A DNA stretch of 5,598 nt from Pseudomonadota bacterium (lineage in GTDB: Bacteria; Desulfobacterota; Desulfobulbia; Desulfobulbales; DAOVYS01): positions 1-5,598 of the forward strand of contig DAOVYS010000191.1 of assembly GCA_030635485.1 (NCBI GenBank), written 5' to 3'. Below are positions 5,216 to 5,598 of the stretch, piece after piece. A model generated the notes under the pieces. The model was not told the origin of the DNA. It searched no databases and worked only from the letters and a program-made list of their open reading frames with translations. The position numbers were made by a program, and so were the translations under genes. Numbering within the stretch: the stretch's first letter is position 1; the number at the start of each line of letters is the position of its first letter.

Positions 5216-5598
5216 ATGAGTATCCTCAAACCAGTATTGGCCGTTATTTTGTTTTTTTCTGTCTGCGGTTTTAATCAGATAAATACAGGGGTCATCAGCA
5301 TGAATTGCGTCGAAGGAAACGGCAAGGAATTGACACAGACCAGAAAAACAGGCCATTTCAGTGTATTGCATGTAGACGGCGCTTTTAGCATCAACGTACT
5401 GTGCGGGCAGCGTAAAACAAAGTTGAAGATCACCGGAGACAGCAACATCGTGCCTCACATCGCAACCGAGGTCAAGGGTGAGACGCTTTATATTTCCGCA
5501 AAGAAATCGTTCTGTTCAAAGATTCCAATAATGGTTTCTATTGAAGTCCCTGATCTGAACACACTTAATCTGGAGGGCGCAAACGATATTTCGGTTTC
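5216..5598 (+). CDS. Exported GIN-domain (DUF2807) protein, 3' end outside the window
   Basis: The frame is open from this ATG to the window edge (127 full codons), so the gene is partial. AAGGAGG at 5201-5207 gives a strong ribosome site with an 8-base spacer. The N-terminus is a hydrophobic signal-like segment (6-19, PVLAVILFFSVCGF). Residues 34-127 follow the GIN / DUF2807 pattern: GNGKELTQTRKTGHFSVLHV, then DGAFSINVLCGQ, KLKITGDSNIVPHI, EVKGETLYISAKK and VSIEVPDLNTLNLEGANDI. These domains form repetitive right-handed beta structures and are often called putative head adhesins, but their true function is poorly known. Cys31, Cys63 and Cys100 could allow a disulfide in the periplasm. It lies downstream of a terminator and so starts a new transcription unit. 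Confidence 0.8.
   Translation, partial: MSILKPVLAVILFFSVCGFNQINTGVISMNCVEGNGKELTQTRKTGHFSVLHVDGAFSINVLCGQRKTKLKITGDSNIVPHIATEVKGETLYISAKKSFCSKIPIMVSIEVPDLNTLNLEGANDISV

Noticed and set aside
5189..5458. Minus-strand open frame opposite the GIN-domain gene
   Set aside because: The plus frame has a strong ribosome site, a signal peptide and a recognisable domain.

Overview
The window looks like a stretch of a Gram-negative bacterial chromosome of intermediate GC content. Outer-membrane lipoprotein and periplasmic proteins, the type of 3-phosphoglycerate dehydrogenase, and the many small dispersed repeats between genes would suit a delta-proteobacterium (Desulfobacterota), but that placement is inference. 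All five genes lie on the + strand. The last one runs off the right edge.

Layout. Positions 1-174 hold a branched inverted repeat that ends in GTTAGGT and resembles an integron attC recombination site. It is followed by serA (235-1419), the first enzyme of serine synthesis, with a C-terminal ACT domain. The 550-base gap 1420-1971 carries no gene but three different repeats: a GC-rich CCCCGACCCCTGATCCC inverted and tandem repeat, a 143-bp imperfect palindrome, and a 130-bp MITE-like element with 17-bp terminal inverted repeats.

The centre is a compact three-gene cell-envelope operon (1972-4515). It encodes (i) an outer-membrane lipoprotein with a CsgG/HfaB-like body, a peptidoglycan-binding-like domain and a Gln/Pro-rich tail, (ii) a small exported protein whose start overlaps the first gene's stop, and (iii) a periplasmic protein built from two LPP20/FlgP-like repeats. 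Together these suggest an outer-membrane assembly, perhaps a curli-type secretion channel or an appendage basal structure anchored to the cell wall. The substrate is unknown.

The operon is bracketed by two inverted copies of the same dispersed repeat (1819-1948 and 4545-4737). The right copy carries a 68-base insertion bounded by an 8-bp duplication. Next come a small unrecognised membrane or exported protein (4756-5061), a strong intrinsic terminator (5108-5147), and the start of an exported GIN-domain (DUF2807) protein (from 5216). The most interesting parts are the envelope operon and its flanking inverted repeats.
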